Positions 11,020 to 22,309 of a stretch of 64,000 bases of DNA are shown here, one piece after another (within the stretch, counting starts at the first letter, position 1; every line of letters begins with the position of its first letter). The stretch covers positions 1-64,000 of the forward strand of contig WTXI01000070.1 of NCBI GenBank assembly GCA_022376515.1. Reading direction: 5' to 3'. The position numbers and the translations under genes are program-made. Below the pieces are notes generated by a model, which had not been told where the DNA came from, ran no database searches, and saw only the letters and a program-made list of their open reading frames with translations. Origin of the DNA: Lactifluus volemus. Taxonomy: Eukaryota > Basidiomycota > Agaricomycetes > Russulales > Russulaceae.

Positions 11020-11328
11020 CTCGCGTTTCGTTTCTCACTCTATGACCTTTGGTATCTCACCCAGAAATACGTCTGCTTGATGTGGCGGAGGGCCCTGGCC
11101 CAGGTATGTTATACTCCTGCTCAATTTATCCACCTCAGCCCCATCTCATCACCGAGTATAGGCGTTAACCCCGGGCCTGAGGTTATGCAAATTGAAACGT
11201 CGGAGGACCACCTCAGCTTTTTTGATGGCTCAGGGGCCATCTTCAACATGTACACGAAAATGATAGAGCAAGATGGTGACAAGATGGCCCGTCGCTGGCA
11301 AAAGGATGCCGACGGGATCCTTATTTTC
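11020..11328 (+). pseudogene. 5' fragment of a DUF6535 gene
   Basis: The segment has the layout of the DUF6535 genes at 48-62 kb: a TTTCTCACTC leader element (11031-11040), a 5' splice site GTATGT (about 11104), a 3' splice site at 11161 and a second exon 11162-11328. That exon encodes FFDGSGAIFNMYTKM and WQKDADGILIF, followed by a GTTAGT splice site. It is closest to D2 at the protein level. The first exon has an in-frame stop if read in the phase the paralogues use. After about 11380 the sequence becomes R1, so the membrane part is absent. As in D4, an inverted R3 block lies just upstream, which suggests duplication from such a locus. Confidence 0.75.
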
Positions 11329-13139
11329 GTTAGTTTTCGCACAAGTTTCCCCCACCGCTTCGCGGCTCCCAACCAAAACTTCCCGCTCTACCCCTCGGGC
11401 CCTCAATCCGCTGCCGTTTCGTTTGTCTTGATGCACTCTCCAGTCCACCGAGGGAGTACGACGTGTCGGCCGATGGTCGTTAACTTATTGACCAGCAGGA
11501 AGTCGAGATTATCATCAGGCATGTCTCAGCCGTGCTTTAGGGACTGGGACTACTGCTGAAAGTCTTTAGATGGCTATGCTACCCATGATCGGAACGAGTT
11601 TCGTCGTTCTCCGCAAGGAGAGTACCCTAGTCGAAGGCGCTGCTCCGAACCGGCAGCGATTAGACGCGCATTTGGGACAAACAAGATGAGTGCTGGGGCA
11701 TTTACCGGTTCGTCTCACGAATGAGGAAGACCAGACCTTTTGATATGGCTTTCACTTAAAGATCGAAGGCTGGTAACAGTCAAGCTGGTCACCATACGCC
11801 TGTATTGACGAGTTGGAGATGCGTACCCCCTTTCCGAGGGTTTTGACACCGATCATGCCCACGACAGCCTCCTCACTATGGGAGGGCCAGATAACCACTT
11901 GCACCCATGTCCCGGACGACCCATCTAAACTCTGGGATACCCACGACCCTAAAGATTATTTGCCGTCGAAATCTATGGCACTCACTTTGACGAGGGTCAT
12001 CACGATGCCCCCACAATCCCGCCACAGCAACTTGAATCCTCTGAATCTCAATGGGTAGCTCAAGCTCACCAGCCTCCCTCAGCAGCTATGTGGGGTATGG
12101 ATGTGTTTGGTTCAGGAGTGGAAGGTCCTATGCCTCATGCCATAAAACCGCCTGAAGGCTACTACAATCGTCATTTCGAGCGTCCTCTCCGACCCGAGCT
12201 GCCTCGGCCATGGTTGTGCTAGCCCTTGAATATGTTTCCAGGTGGTTGGCAATACACCATGTATCATGTCATTTACTTCGATTATGTACCAGTGGGTTTT
12301 TGGTTTTATTCGAATTCATATTTTCGGGCTTCGAAATTACATCCGACGGCGAGTGTGACACGTGACGAAGTAAACAATGTTGTCTTCCCCTGTCCTCCTT
12401 GAAACCCTCAAGCGTTTCCTGCTCGAGGCCAGGTCATACTCTCAGCAACCAATCAAGTGCACTGGAAGACTCTCGAGACAGTCCCACATCTCCTCCAAAC
12501 TCTCTGCGCACTGTCTCACCTGAGAATGCACCGCATCACCGTACGTTTCTCCAACCACACCTCCATGGCTTTATGGCTGGCTGGGCATGGCCACGCGTTA
12601 GCATGCTAGCCAATCCGGTGGAGCATCTGTACCGTCGGGTATAGATGTCAGTCAGACGGATCTTCTCCGAGCTGCGCATAGTTTCACCCCTCTGTTATGC
12701 CATGATGCAGACAATGCTGTTATCAAAGAAACTGCTGGTGGTGATATATCAAAGTTATGAAGCATCTTACAGAGTGGGCAAAGTGTGGGCGACAGATCGT
12801 GTGGAAGGCAGCCTTGTGACTCATAGGACTACTACCGCACTCTCCTCTCCGGCCAAGCTCATCAACAAAGTGAGGGTTCAATTCAGCGTTAAACCTATTT
12901 GCATTATTCAAGGCTGTTCCTGGAGGCTTTCTGATGCTGAATTGGTCCATGTTAACCAAGGGTATCCTTTCCAAGGAGTCAGGCTGCTTCCTGAGCTTCG
13001 GAAACTCGCGCCGGACGCTGGTATCATCTGTTACTGGCACTCGCCCTTGCTTATAAATGTGTGGAATGTGGATCCTAACCTCTCCTTCTCTTCGAGTTCA
13101 TCAAGCCAGTGTTTTTCTGATCCACACCCTCTTCTCTGC

Positions 13140-13385
13140 TGAGTGTCCAGCTTACTAGGGCCACACATGCAGATACGCACGCCACCATGCCCATCACCTC
13201 GGTATCATCATACCACGGAGAACCGCTCACTATAATCCACGCGCAGAAACACACCAACTTTGCGTGTGTTCTTACACAGATCTCATGTACATGACGGCTA
13301 CCAGCGGAGCTCTCTACGTCGGCGGAAAGCGAGCAGTACGGGTGTGCGGACCAGTTATCGCTATCATGCTGTAAGGAACATGTAC
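13140..13385 (+). repeat. R4 repeat, copy 1
   Basis: The segment resembles 21950-22230 in direct orientation: both contain GACTTTGCGTGTGTT- or AACTTTGCGTGTGTT-like sequence, a shared CTCATGTACA core, and the end motif GGCGGA(A/G)AGCGAGCAG. It interrupts R1 copy 2 and has no open reading frame of note. Confidence 0.5.
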
Positions 13386-13873
13386 TCTTGATAGTGATCA
13401 GTGATATCTCTGACATGGCAGGTCCTTCCTCGATGTTCACCCACTCTGGTCTGGTGTGAGGGTGTAAGTGTTACACGCATTCATTTGGTCTATGGAGTCT
13501 GGCCCCACCTAGCCGGGCACCATTTTGGCACCGTTCCTGCCCGGACTGTGTCTCTTTCCTCAGCAGGATCTAGTCTGTCCAATCGTGCCATCGACACATG
13601 CGGTTGGGTGGCTCACTTTTTAGACGCTCTTAATCCTGTCTCAATTGTGACTTTTCTAATGGCCCACTATATCCTATGTATGGTGTTCTGCAGAATTTCC
13701 ATGGCGGAAAATTGTGCCAAATGCTGCTTAGCGTAGATGTTGGACAGGAAACCGTAAACCCTCGCCTCGCTGGCCTGTGCAGGCACTGCAGGGTGCCATG
13801 GCATAGGGGTCTCGCCTGGCGTCTGGAACAGCCACTTCCGCGGGCACCTGGTGCCCCCGCTCGAACATACCCA

Positions 13874-14063
13874 CTATATATAAACGATCGCTCTTTAGCA
13901 TGTCATTTGCTTCTAGCTCTGACACACACACCCCCATTTATAGCACCATGATCGTTCCCTATCGTAACTCAGACCTGTCCCCAATGATTAAGGTCAGTTA
14001 CCAGTTGTTACACTCACTTTCGTTTCTTGCTAACTACACCTCTGGGCCTTGTGCTTCATACAG
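13874..14063 (+). promoter_or_regulatory. TATA box, micro-ORF and intron-like element in R1 copy 2
   Basis: CTATATATAAA at 13874 precedes a short ATG frame (MIVPYRNSDLSPMIK) at about 13948-13992 that abuts an intron-like segment 13993-14063 (GTCAGT...TTGCTAACT...CATACAG). The base triplet after the putative 3' splice site is TAG, so a spliced transcript would end this 15-residue frame immediately. The frame is broken in copy 1, so the peptide itself is doubtful; the splice signals are conserved. Confidence 0.35.
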
Positions 14064-15106
14064 TAGATGGTGTTATAGAGGTTAAAGCCAGAAACAAGTA
14101 TTGGGTATGTTTTAAATTTTCGATGGGAGGTTGACCAAATTGGTCAACACGTGACTAATTTAATTGGTCAGCCACCCCAACAAACCGACAGACAGGGTTA
14201 CGTGCTTCAACTCCACGTGTTCAGTGCCAGGACGGGGCTTTGGTACTTGGGGCGCTTTGCGCCTTCGCGCCACCGATGGCACTGGCACTTGCTTCTGAGG
14301 TCGCCAATGGCACCCTGGCACTCAGTGAGCAACAATTGAATGTGTAAGACTATATTGACCTGTAGGCTATCACGCCGTGGCAATGCATCGCTCGAAACGA
14401 CACTTATCAGCCAGAGCGCTTCTCATGCAGCCATCGAACGTGTGCGTTCATAGCCAAACCTTGATCTAGCTGTCAGCCGTGCGAGGTCTATGCATGCCAT
14501 TCAGTGCTGTTCTATCTAGAAGACATTCGGAGCACAGACAGAGCAGATCAGTTCATGGCTCATTGTGTCATCTCTCTCTTGTATAGCGCCCGATTTACAA
14601 ATCCGGCGTAACCCCTACAAGCGGCAACGCCCCATGGATACCGTATCGGCACCATGTCCTCCTATGTCCTTTCTCGCTTCGATGTCATCTGCCGCAAGAG
14701 GCCTTTGATCCGAATCTTGTGCCTGGGCCCACTGTTGGCTTCACAAATCCTACCAGAAACGTTGCGTTTTTCTCACGGCGGCTTCGTAAATAAGGCGCTG
14801 GCACCTCTGGCACTGGGCGCAATCCTCTCGACAGTTTGGGCTTCGCGGCAAATTTTATCACGGGTTGCATCTGAACGTCTACTTACAGCTGTAATGGCAC
14901 CAGGCCATATCTCATTCTTCGTAAAGGAGTCTCGGATCAATAGTCCCTGGTGCCAAGACGGTAGCGTACGTCTGAATTCTCCCATCTTAGGCACTCACAC
15001 CCAAGTCTGTTATGGAATAGGCTGCATTCGCATCGCCCCTTGGTCGAGTGCCAGTCAGGAACGACAGAACATTGAATAGTTCTTCTCTCTCCCCGTGTAC
15101 ACCATG

Positions 15107-15121
15107 GGTGCCACTGGCACC
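15107..15121. promoter_or_regulatory. Palindrome GGTGCC-ACT-GGCACC upstream of gene C
   Basis: This is identical to the element before gene A. It lies 85 nt upstream of the gene C start codon, just after a shared TTCTTCTCTCTCCCCGTGT stretch. Confidence 0.5.
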
Positions 15122-15205
15122 AACGAGCTACCATAAAAAATGAGTATTTCCAAGCTCTCATGCGTTGACCATAGTCCCCCGCCCGTTTCAAAACCGTCGT
15201 GTGCT

Positions 15206-16762
15206 ATGAACGACTTCTTAAAGCAAAACAACATTGACCCAGTGAGCATCCTTACTCGTTCATCCTTCCAGACGATGACCATCCATAGGTCTGCTGGTTC
15301 CCCCACCCTAATCTTCCGAGACCGGACACCCCCCTTGCTTCACCATATCTACACAATGGAGGCCTCATTTCGGACCAGCGGACTACATCTTATCCATACA
15401 CTGAAACTATAGACGTACACGACGGATTTCAAGTTGAAGACTACCCCGGCACCTACTCACACGCGCAACATGAGGGGAACTCTGACATAGCTTTTCACTC
15501 CCAGACTCCGTCGTTTGAAGCCTCAAATGAGTTGTCATCACCATCCTACGGTCCGGGACATCCGCAACAAGCAGAGACCCCAACTTGTGCTCAATTTGAT
15601 GATGATGACTTCTTCATGGACCCCACAAGTGAGCAGCTTTCGACGTCCCCAAGCGGATGATCTCTTTCTTTATTCTGACCTCATCAGCTATAGCACAAAA
15701 CATGTCCATTGGCCCCTACACCGAAGAATATGACGAATACGAATCCCCTCTTTTTCTTGAAAGCCCAGAATTGATCTGCGGAGCCAGTGGTCCAATGACA
15801 TCGTTTGCCGGGATCGACTTTAGCCAAAATCATGGTCCCACAACCTTTGCCGGTAACACCTACTGCTTGTACGAGCAACCAGTTGAAGCCTCAAACGATT
15901 GCTTATCACCACCTTCCGGACCTCTACAACAAATGGGGACTCCACCTTTGAATGACTATACCCTCCCGATGGATCCATCAGGTAAGCACTTTGCGACAGC
16001 CCCAAGCGATGATTTCTTTTTTCATTCTGACCTCATCAGTTATACTAGAAGACAACACGCGCGTTGACCTCGAGTCCGAAGAATATGACGGTGACCAAGG
16101 CGATTCCCCCCCTCTTGCTGAAAGCCCGGAACCAGTAGTGGAGATCACCGGGACAACACCATCGTCTTCCGAGGTCGATGGTACTTACATTAACCAAGAT
16201 CACGGTCCCACAACCTCGTCTGTACAAAAACGTGAGTACTCTCGATTCCAATCGGCAGCTCAAGCTCTAGCTCACAGGCACCTCGGCAGAATCTCTTGAT
16301 ACGTCAAAAAGGGTTTTGTGCCCCGATTGCGGTGTATCATTGTACGCGAAGAAAGGCCTCAAGCGCCATCTTAATGATAAACATTCCGAGCTGATACCAT
16401 GTCCCGAATGTGGTCAGAAAATCATGGGCGGTCGCAAGCTCGAGGCTCACTTGAAACGTGTTCATCGTCTCAAGAAAGTTTCGTCCTCTCCAGGATGTGC
16501 TCTTAAGCCTGGAAAGATGCGGGAGCAGACTCCAATGGATACTCCTTTCCAGGTCCAGTCCACGCCCACTTCTTCCCAACAAGATGACTACGCACAGCCG
16601 CCGGATTTCGGTCCGCACGAAGGCGAGTGGAGGTGGGGTATGGCCTCAGCTCGGTGGAGCGAAGTCAAGTGTTTGTGTGGTCATAGCTTCATTGGCCACG
16701 GCCAACCGTGCTCGTGTTTGTCTCTGCCACTGACCAGACCTGCGATTGTATCATACGATTAA
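15206..16762 (+). CDS. C2H2 zinc-finger protein, gene C (443 aa)
   Basis: Proposed exons are 15206-15241, 15289-15628, 15694-15981, 16049-16231 and 16278-16762; phases are 0,1,1,1 and the frame closes at 443 aa. This is the longest family member. Each splice site is a close copy of those in A, D and E, and the 3' sites follow a conserved TTCTGACCTCATCA branch region. The middle is acidic and Ser/Thr/Pro-rich with repeated modules (for example EEYDEYE and EEYDGDQ). Fingers: Cys297/Cys300/His313/His318 and Cys324/Cys327/His340/His345. About 100 residues follow the fingers, a tail that A lacks. Introns 2 and 3 (65 and 67 nt) are not multiples of three, so splicing is needed. The role as a DNA- or RNA-binding regulator is inferred from the fingers only. 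Confidence 0.78.
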
Positions 16763-17935
16763 GTATTCTTCTTTCTTTTGTGGCTTTCGAAGCTGCCTAC
16801 TGCGCTGTTTGCATATTCCAAGGATATGGAGCAGAGCAACTGCATCGCGGGGCTAAGAAGCAGAGGGACTTGCGGTGTGGTGTCGACGTCCGAGTCGCTG
16901 CGCGATCCGCTCTGCACTCCGCCTTTCACCTTATGCAGATCTTGTATAGTCTTTTCGATTGATCTGGTATTCATTTGTCTTATGATTATCCTTGCCACGA
17001 TACAATCCCTTTGACTGTGCACGATAGCTCTCGAAAAGCCTTCAATTTTGTCCATGTACTATTATATGTACACAAGCTTCGAGAACCAAATCGATTCTGT
17101 TGGCGAAAAGATCCCTCAGTATGCTAACTCGTTGGTCTCGTACCCACCTTCAAGTTCGTACTCCCTTATCCATCCCTTCCACACTATATCTTCGCACTAC
17201 ATGGATCCCAAAAAGTGTAACCATCAAGTCGCTAAGTGGACGAAGTTATCTCTGGGGGCGGGGTTGGGGTGACGGCGGAAGGCGCCCGAGTTGGGCACAG
17301 GGTTTCCCACAACTCGCTACTGGCAGCACTAGCAGAACGTCAGGCTCCTTGCGCTATCATCGATTCAGAGCCAAGCCTCGTCACTGCTCTCTTCACTGCT
17401 TCGTGTCTCCCTATGTGGCCTCGTGTCTCTTGGGTTGCTTATTGTCGTACGCATTTTGCCTCCGCCTGAGTTTTGCTGTTGAATGTTGAACATCCGTTCT
17501 TATTTCCATCCGTCAGGCTTATATAGGGCTCTTACTCTTAAACCCCTCGATCTTGTACCCGCAAGGTTCGTTCGTTGCGTTACTTTCACACACACGTCGC
17601 ACACTTTCAGCCTCTCATTTACCACGCCCGCTTTCCGTTCAAAAGCCCCCATTTGTAGAATGGGAGTAGTAACTTTTCCCATTTCCTCAGAAACCACAAT
17701 GCGTGTCTCATGACCTTCTAAGACACCCCTCCCCCCATTCATCTTCTGTTCTCTTGCCTTCCATTATCCATGTTGGCTTATCTCATCCCGTAGCTGCCTT
17801 AGTTTTTGAATCGTCTCTCTTGCCTTCACTCTCTACTTCCCCAAGCTTGTTTCTGCAAGCTATCACACGAAGTACCGTACGCCTCAAATTTTGTTCTTCC
17901 CTTCAGCACTTCTTCTTCATTGGGTGTTCCACCAA
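16763..17935 (+). repeat. Z3 flank of gene C followed by R6 block
   Basis: 16763-17130 is the zinc-finger 3' flank, with GTACTATTATATGTAC at 17056-17071. 17220-17935 resembles 43850-44420, the R6 block that follows gene G, including ATTTGTAGAATGGGAGTAG near 17650 and 44234. No sustained frame is shared. Confidence 0.5.
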
Positions 17936-18200
17936 GTCTAAGTCATGTTGACTTTCTGTGTAATCTCATAAGTTGTTTTAGACGTATACACGAACTTCAA
18001 GGTCATCGCGCGCAGAGCCCGCGGACTATTTGCAATTCTTACTCCACGAGACATCTCCGCTCTTCACACGCTTCACATTTCACATAGATCCCTCGTAGCA
18101 AGTATCTTATGCATCCACAGCGATTGTGTCTCGGGGAAAAGGGTAGCCTGTAGTACGTATATGGCTTTGTGCGTGCATGCAACCTTCTCATTGTTGGATG
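17936..18200 (+). repeat. R2 dispersed repeat, copy 2
   Basis: This matches 9166-9420 with small deletions. It follows R6 here, as the copy at 44545 does. Confidence 0.6.
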
Positions 18201-19065
18201 ATAAATAATCGCATGCAAGGCTTCGTTAAACGATCGAGTATCGACGGGAGGTGGACATAAGCCCCCATACCTCTGATTTACCACCGTGACGCACCAATGT
18301 CACGAGACGATGCGGAAGCCCCTATCCACATCGACGTGGTATACAAGACACCGTGTGCCATGTCACTCCGACGTGCCTGTTAGACTGGCCTGTAATTTGA
18401 AGGACATTGCAAGTGGAGACGCGTACTGCATTGCAAATGCTGTAGCTCACAGGCTCTGCGCCCACCCTAATCGAAGAGATGCCCTTCATGTGTAAGTTAT
18501 GAACTAAGACAGAAATTGAGGATCAAGTGCTAGTAGACACGCCACCAGTCCAGCTTGAATCAACCAATGGCAGATACACATAGGTATAGTTAGTCCACAT
18601 AGAGTAACTTACCCCTGCATCGCCTCACGCTCTGCCAGTGGCGAGTTGTGGGAGATCTTTGTGCCCAATTCGGCAACCTCGGACGCCTTCCACCACCACC
18701 TGGCACCCTCAACCCCCCCACACACACAGCGCTATAACTTCACTTGCTTAGCAACTTGATTACATTTTTTCGGGATCACTGAGGAATTTTTTCGCCAACA
18801 GAATCAATTTGGTACTCGAGGCCATTGTACATATAAGAATACACAAACAAATGTCAAGATTTTTCGAGAGCTTTCAAAGGTATTGTATCGTAACAAGGAC
18901 AAGCATAACACCAGATCGATCCAAAAGATGTGCATAAGGTGAAAGGGGGTGCAGAGCAAATCGCGAGGACGTCGAAACCACACCACTCAGCCCCACGACT
19001 GGTGCGGTTTCTCTGCTACGAGAATCGCAGACAAACACGGGCATGACGGACCGGGGCCAATGAAG
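18201..19065. other. Spacer and inverted Z3 flank of gene D
   Basis: 18201-18740 has no gene; 18430-18570 resembles 39245-39375. 18750-19065 is the inverted zinc-finger 3' flank belonging to minus-strand gene D, including TTCGCCAACAGAATCAATTT and the inverted GATACAAT stretch. Confidence 0.45.
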
Positions 19066-20289
19066 CTAAGGACCAAACAGTTCATTTTGTGACGCCCACC
19101 GGCCTTCGTGCGGAGCAAATCCGGCCGGCTGTTGCACGTAGTAAACTTGATCGGAAGAAGTCTGAGTAGACGTGGGCTGGACCTGGGGAGGAGCATCCTT
19201 TGGAATCCGCTTCCGAGTACGTGTTGGGATGACTATTTTGTGAGCATTCTTGAGATGAACTTCGAGTTTTCGCTTTCCTCTGATCATCTCGGCACATTCG
19301 GGTTGAGGACATTTTCTCTTCTCAGAATGAACATCGTCGAAATGACGAGTGATGGCTTTCTGCGCGTGAAATACTTTGCCACATACCACGCACTTGCACT
19401 CTGGTGATGCTGTCCAGATACTGTGAGCCTGAGCTGCGGATTGAGGTTGCGAGGACTCACTTTGCTGTACTGCCGGGTTTGTGGGGCAAATATAAGTAAC
19501 ATCGACCTCCCCTGTCGATTCCGGGTCTTCGTCTTCGTCTTCGTCATATTCAACTTCGGAGTCGAAGTCAACGGCAGTGTTGTCTTCTATAGTTGATGAG
19601 GTCAGAATGAAAGAGGAATCATCGTTTGGGGTGGTCGAAAGCTGCTTACCTGATATATTTATAAAGTCATTCAAAGATGGAGTATCCACTTGTTGCTGAG
19701 GTCCGGAGGATGATGATGACCAGTGGCGTGAGGCTTCAACCAGCAGGGAGTACAGTACGCTCTGAGTAGACGATGTAGTTGTCCCGCCATACGCTGTGTT
19801 AATCCCGAGATCGTATACGTCATATCCTTGGGAGTACGAATCAAGGGACGTGGCATCATCTATAGCTGATGAAGTCAGAATGAAAGAAGGGGTACACCGC
19901 TTGGGTAGTCACAAGAGGCTAACCTGAGGGATTCATCAAAGGAACGGCGCAAGTTGAGTTCTCCACTTGTTGCTGAGGTACGTAGGATGGTGATGACGCG
20001 TCAAACGGCGGAAGAGAGTCAATCTGCCCAGTACGGGAGTGAATGTCCATGTCAAGGCTCCCTTCAGGTTGCTCGTGTGAGTAGCCCTCAAATTCGGCGT
20101 GTGCATCTTGGCTAAGAATACTATCCGTTTCAAGTTTATCAATGTCTGGATGATCAGACCCTGAAAGGGAGCACACGCCGACCTATGAATGGTCATTGTC
20201 TGGCCGAATGAACGAAAAAGGATGCTCACTTGAGAAAAGTCTTGCTGCGAGATGTACTGGCTAAGGGCATCCATAGATTCGTCAAGCAT
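19066..20289 (-). CDS. C2H2 zinc-finger protein, gene D (332 aa)
   Basis: Proposed exons in transcript order are 20289-20230, 20182-19924, 19859-19650, 19586-19461 and 19409-19066; phases 0,1,1,1 close at 332 aa. The starting exon (MLDESMDALSQYISQQDFSQ) is longer than in A and C. Fingers: Cys225/Cys228/His241/His246 and Cys252-x4-Cys257/His270/His275; the second finger has the wider C-x4-C spacing also seen in E and G. A basic and Gln-rich tail follows. Introns of 63 nt (19587-19649) and 51 nt (19410-19460) are stop-free multiples of three, so the whole stretch 19689-19066 can be read without splicing. The 51-nt intron needs the TGGACAG acceptor rather than the earlier CACAG to keep the fingers in frame. 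Confidence 0.78.
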
Positions 20290-20345
20290 GACGGTTCAAG
20301 CGAGTGATCACGGTCAACGCTCACCTTTTTCATACCATAGCTGTT

Positions 20346-20360
20346 GGTGCCAGTGGCACC
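20346..20360. promoter_or_regulatory. Palindrome GGTGCC-AGT-GGCACC upstream of gene D
   Basis: The same inverted repeat as before genes A and C, 57 nt upstream of the minus-strand start codon at 20289. Confidence 0.5.
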
Positions 20361-21770
20361 CAGAACGATACACAAGGGATAGAGAAGACCTATTCGATGT
20401 TCTGTCATTCTTGGCTGGCACTCAACCAAGGCTCCGGAGAGTACGAATGCAGTCCATTTCATAATTGACCTGACTTCTAAGTCCTTAAGGTAAGAGACGG
20501 GGCCGTGCGCTACCATCTTGGTACCAGTGGTTGAAACTCCGAGTCATAGCTGGATAGTGTGCAGTTGCGTGAAGCGGCAGTGCCAATGGCACGCATAGTG
20601 ATACACGAGGGAAGGAGTGAATGTCTTCAAAAAGATGCCGGCCTGGCTGGCAATCGACCAAAGGGACGGCGCAAATGGTGCCTCTTCCAGAATTGACTTA
20701 GCTGAGGTTGCACAAGGAGAATTCGGAGGTACGCTGCCGTCTTGGGATTCTGATCCAAGACCCATGGGGGATGAGGTGCCATTAGCACTGTGCAAAGATG
20801 TATGAAAGCAACCAACGCAACAAAAAAAAAGTCGGTATTCGCCGGCAAACGGTGCCAGCCACTTGTACTAGACCGGATTCAGCCATCGGGCGCTTACAGA
20901 TATCACGCCTATGGTCTGTGAACTGTTGCGCTCGCGCTCCTCCAAATCCTTTCTAGCCAGCACCGTCCTGACTGGCATGCATGTGTCACACACCACTAGG
21001 TGCTAGTTCAAGGTTGCGACAATTCGGCTGAAAACGCGAGAACTGAACGTACGCTCATTCAATGGCTGCTTTAGAAGTAGCTGATAAGCACCATTTCTCT
21101 TTTGGAAAAGTGTGCGATCCATTGCCAAAGCGTTAGTATGATTCGTTTAACCTTATCCATTTAATCATTGTTCTACAGGGGGGTGCCAGGTGCCGATGAC
21201 GAATCCCGAATGCCAGAGCGATGTTCCTGATTCAATACCATATACCCAAGTGCCGGTGGCGCAACGCCGGTGCCATTTGGGCAGTCTGATGGCAGGGTCG
21301 TTGTACGTACCGCACGTGACAGTGGAGGTCACAAGTGGGAATTTAACTTTTGTTGTAAACGACCCAGATGCATCTAGTCTGTGATCAGTCTCGAACGTTA
21401 TTAATAACCACGTTTATAAAACATACCCAATTTTTGTTTCTGGGATATGTTCATAGTATCCCGTAGAAAGTAGCTAGTTCGCAAGCCCTGAGCATGTCTG
21501 TACCAGCCTTAGTGTGCTATGGAAACTTGAAGCCTATGGTATTATTGTGAGGAGGGTCAGAGCTAGAAGCAAGTAGGAGAGAACACTATGTATATATAGT
21601 ATGTTCGGGCGGGGGCACCACTGTAAAGCTGCCTGTGCCAGCGGGAACAGACGCCAGAGGTCACTGGCCCCGAGCGTCATCGAGCGTGGGAAGGTGCTCG
21701 TGGCTCCAGGCACATTCCGATATCTAACCCCGACAGTCTTCTACCATGGAGACTATACTGGAGGTCATAC
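20361..21770 (-). repeat. R1 dispersed repeat, inverted copy (upstream of gene D)
   Basis: The block is the R1 sequence in reverse orientation, so its relation to gene D equals that of copies 1 and 2 to A and C. The inverted TATA box is near 21590. The part 20590-21630 is almost identical to 40135-41112 in direct orientation (separate finding). Nothing coding was supported. Confidence 0.7.
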
Positions 21771-22300
21771 CTAGGACCTAGCAGGCCGTTTGGAGAGGAT
21801 TCGATTGAAATAAATGATTGGTAATTAAACATTTGGAACTAGGAAAGGAAAAGAAGCCCGCGCTTCCCGTTTCCCCCCCCCCTCCTCTCCCCGGGTTCGG
21901 CCAGTTTGGCGGGTGGGAGCGTGCCGAGATCGTGCGCGGCTCGGTGGAACCGGAAGCCATTGTGCCAAGTTAGATCACCTCCTGAGGGAAACTGGCAAAT
22001 GCACGCAAACACGCATGCCATCTCCATCATACCTACCATAATCAATACGCAGAGACACATTGACTTTGCGTGTGTTTTTATGCACATCTCATGTACACGA
22101 CGGCTCGACATGAACTGACATCCTGGGTACGTTGGGACCGGCGGAGCTATCTACATCGGCGGAGAGCGAGCAGCACGGGTTGTGCGGACTAGTTCAAGTT
22201 GACGGTAACAAACGATAGGGAACGTATTCTTGAAAGTGATCAGTGATATCTCGTCGTGGTCCGCCCCGCTCTACGTAGGGTGTAAAAAACGGTTCAGTGC
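21771..22300 (+). repeat. R4 repeat, copy 2, with flanks
   Basis: 21950-22230 matches the R4 segment inside R1 copy 2 (13140-13385). A C-rich run (CCCCCCCCCC) lies near 21876. No gene is seen. Confidence 0.5.
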
Positions 22301-22309
22301 CACTTTTGG

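Larger units (their letters stand above)
11380..15200 (+). repeat. R1 dispersed repeat block, copy 2 (upstream of gene C)
   Basis: This block is collinear with copy 1 (3270-6200) but longer. The extra length comes mainly from about 12595-13015, which is absent from copy 1, and about 13080-13385, which matches the separate R4 block at 21950-22230. The TATA/intron-like element is at 13874-14063. A 165-codon ORF (12645-13142) runs over the insertion but has no recognisable domain and is not preserved elsewhere. Confidence 0.75.
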
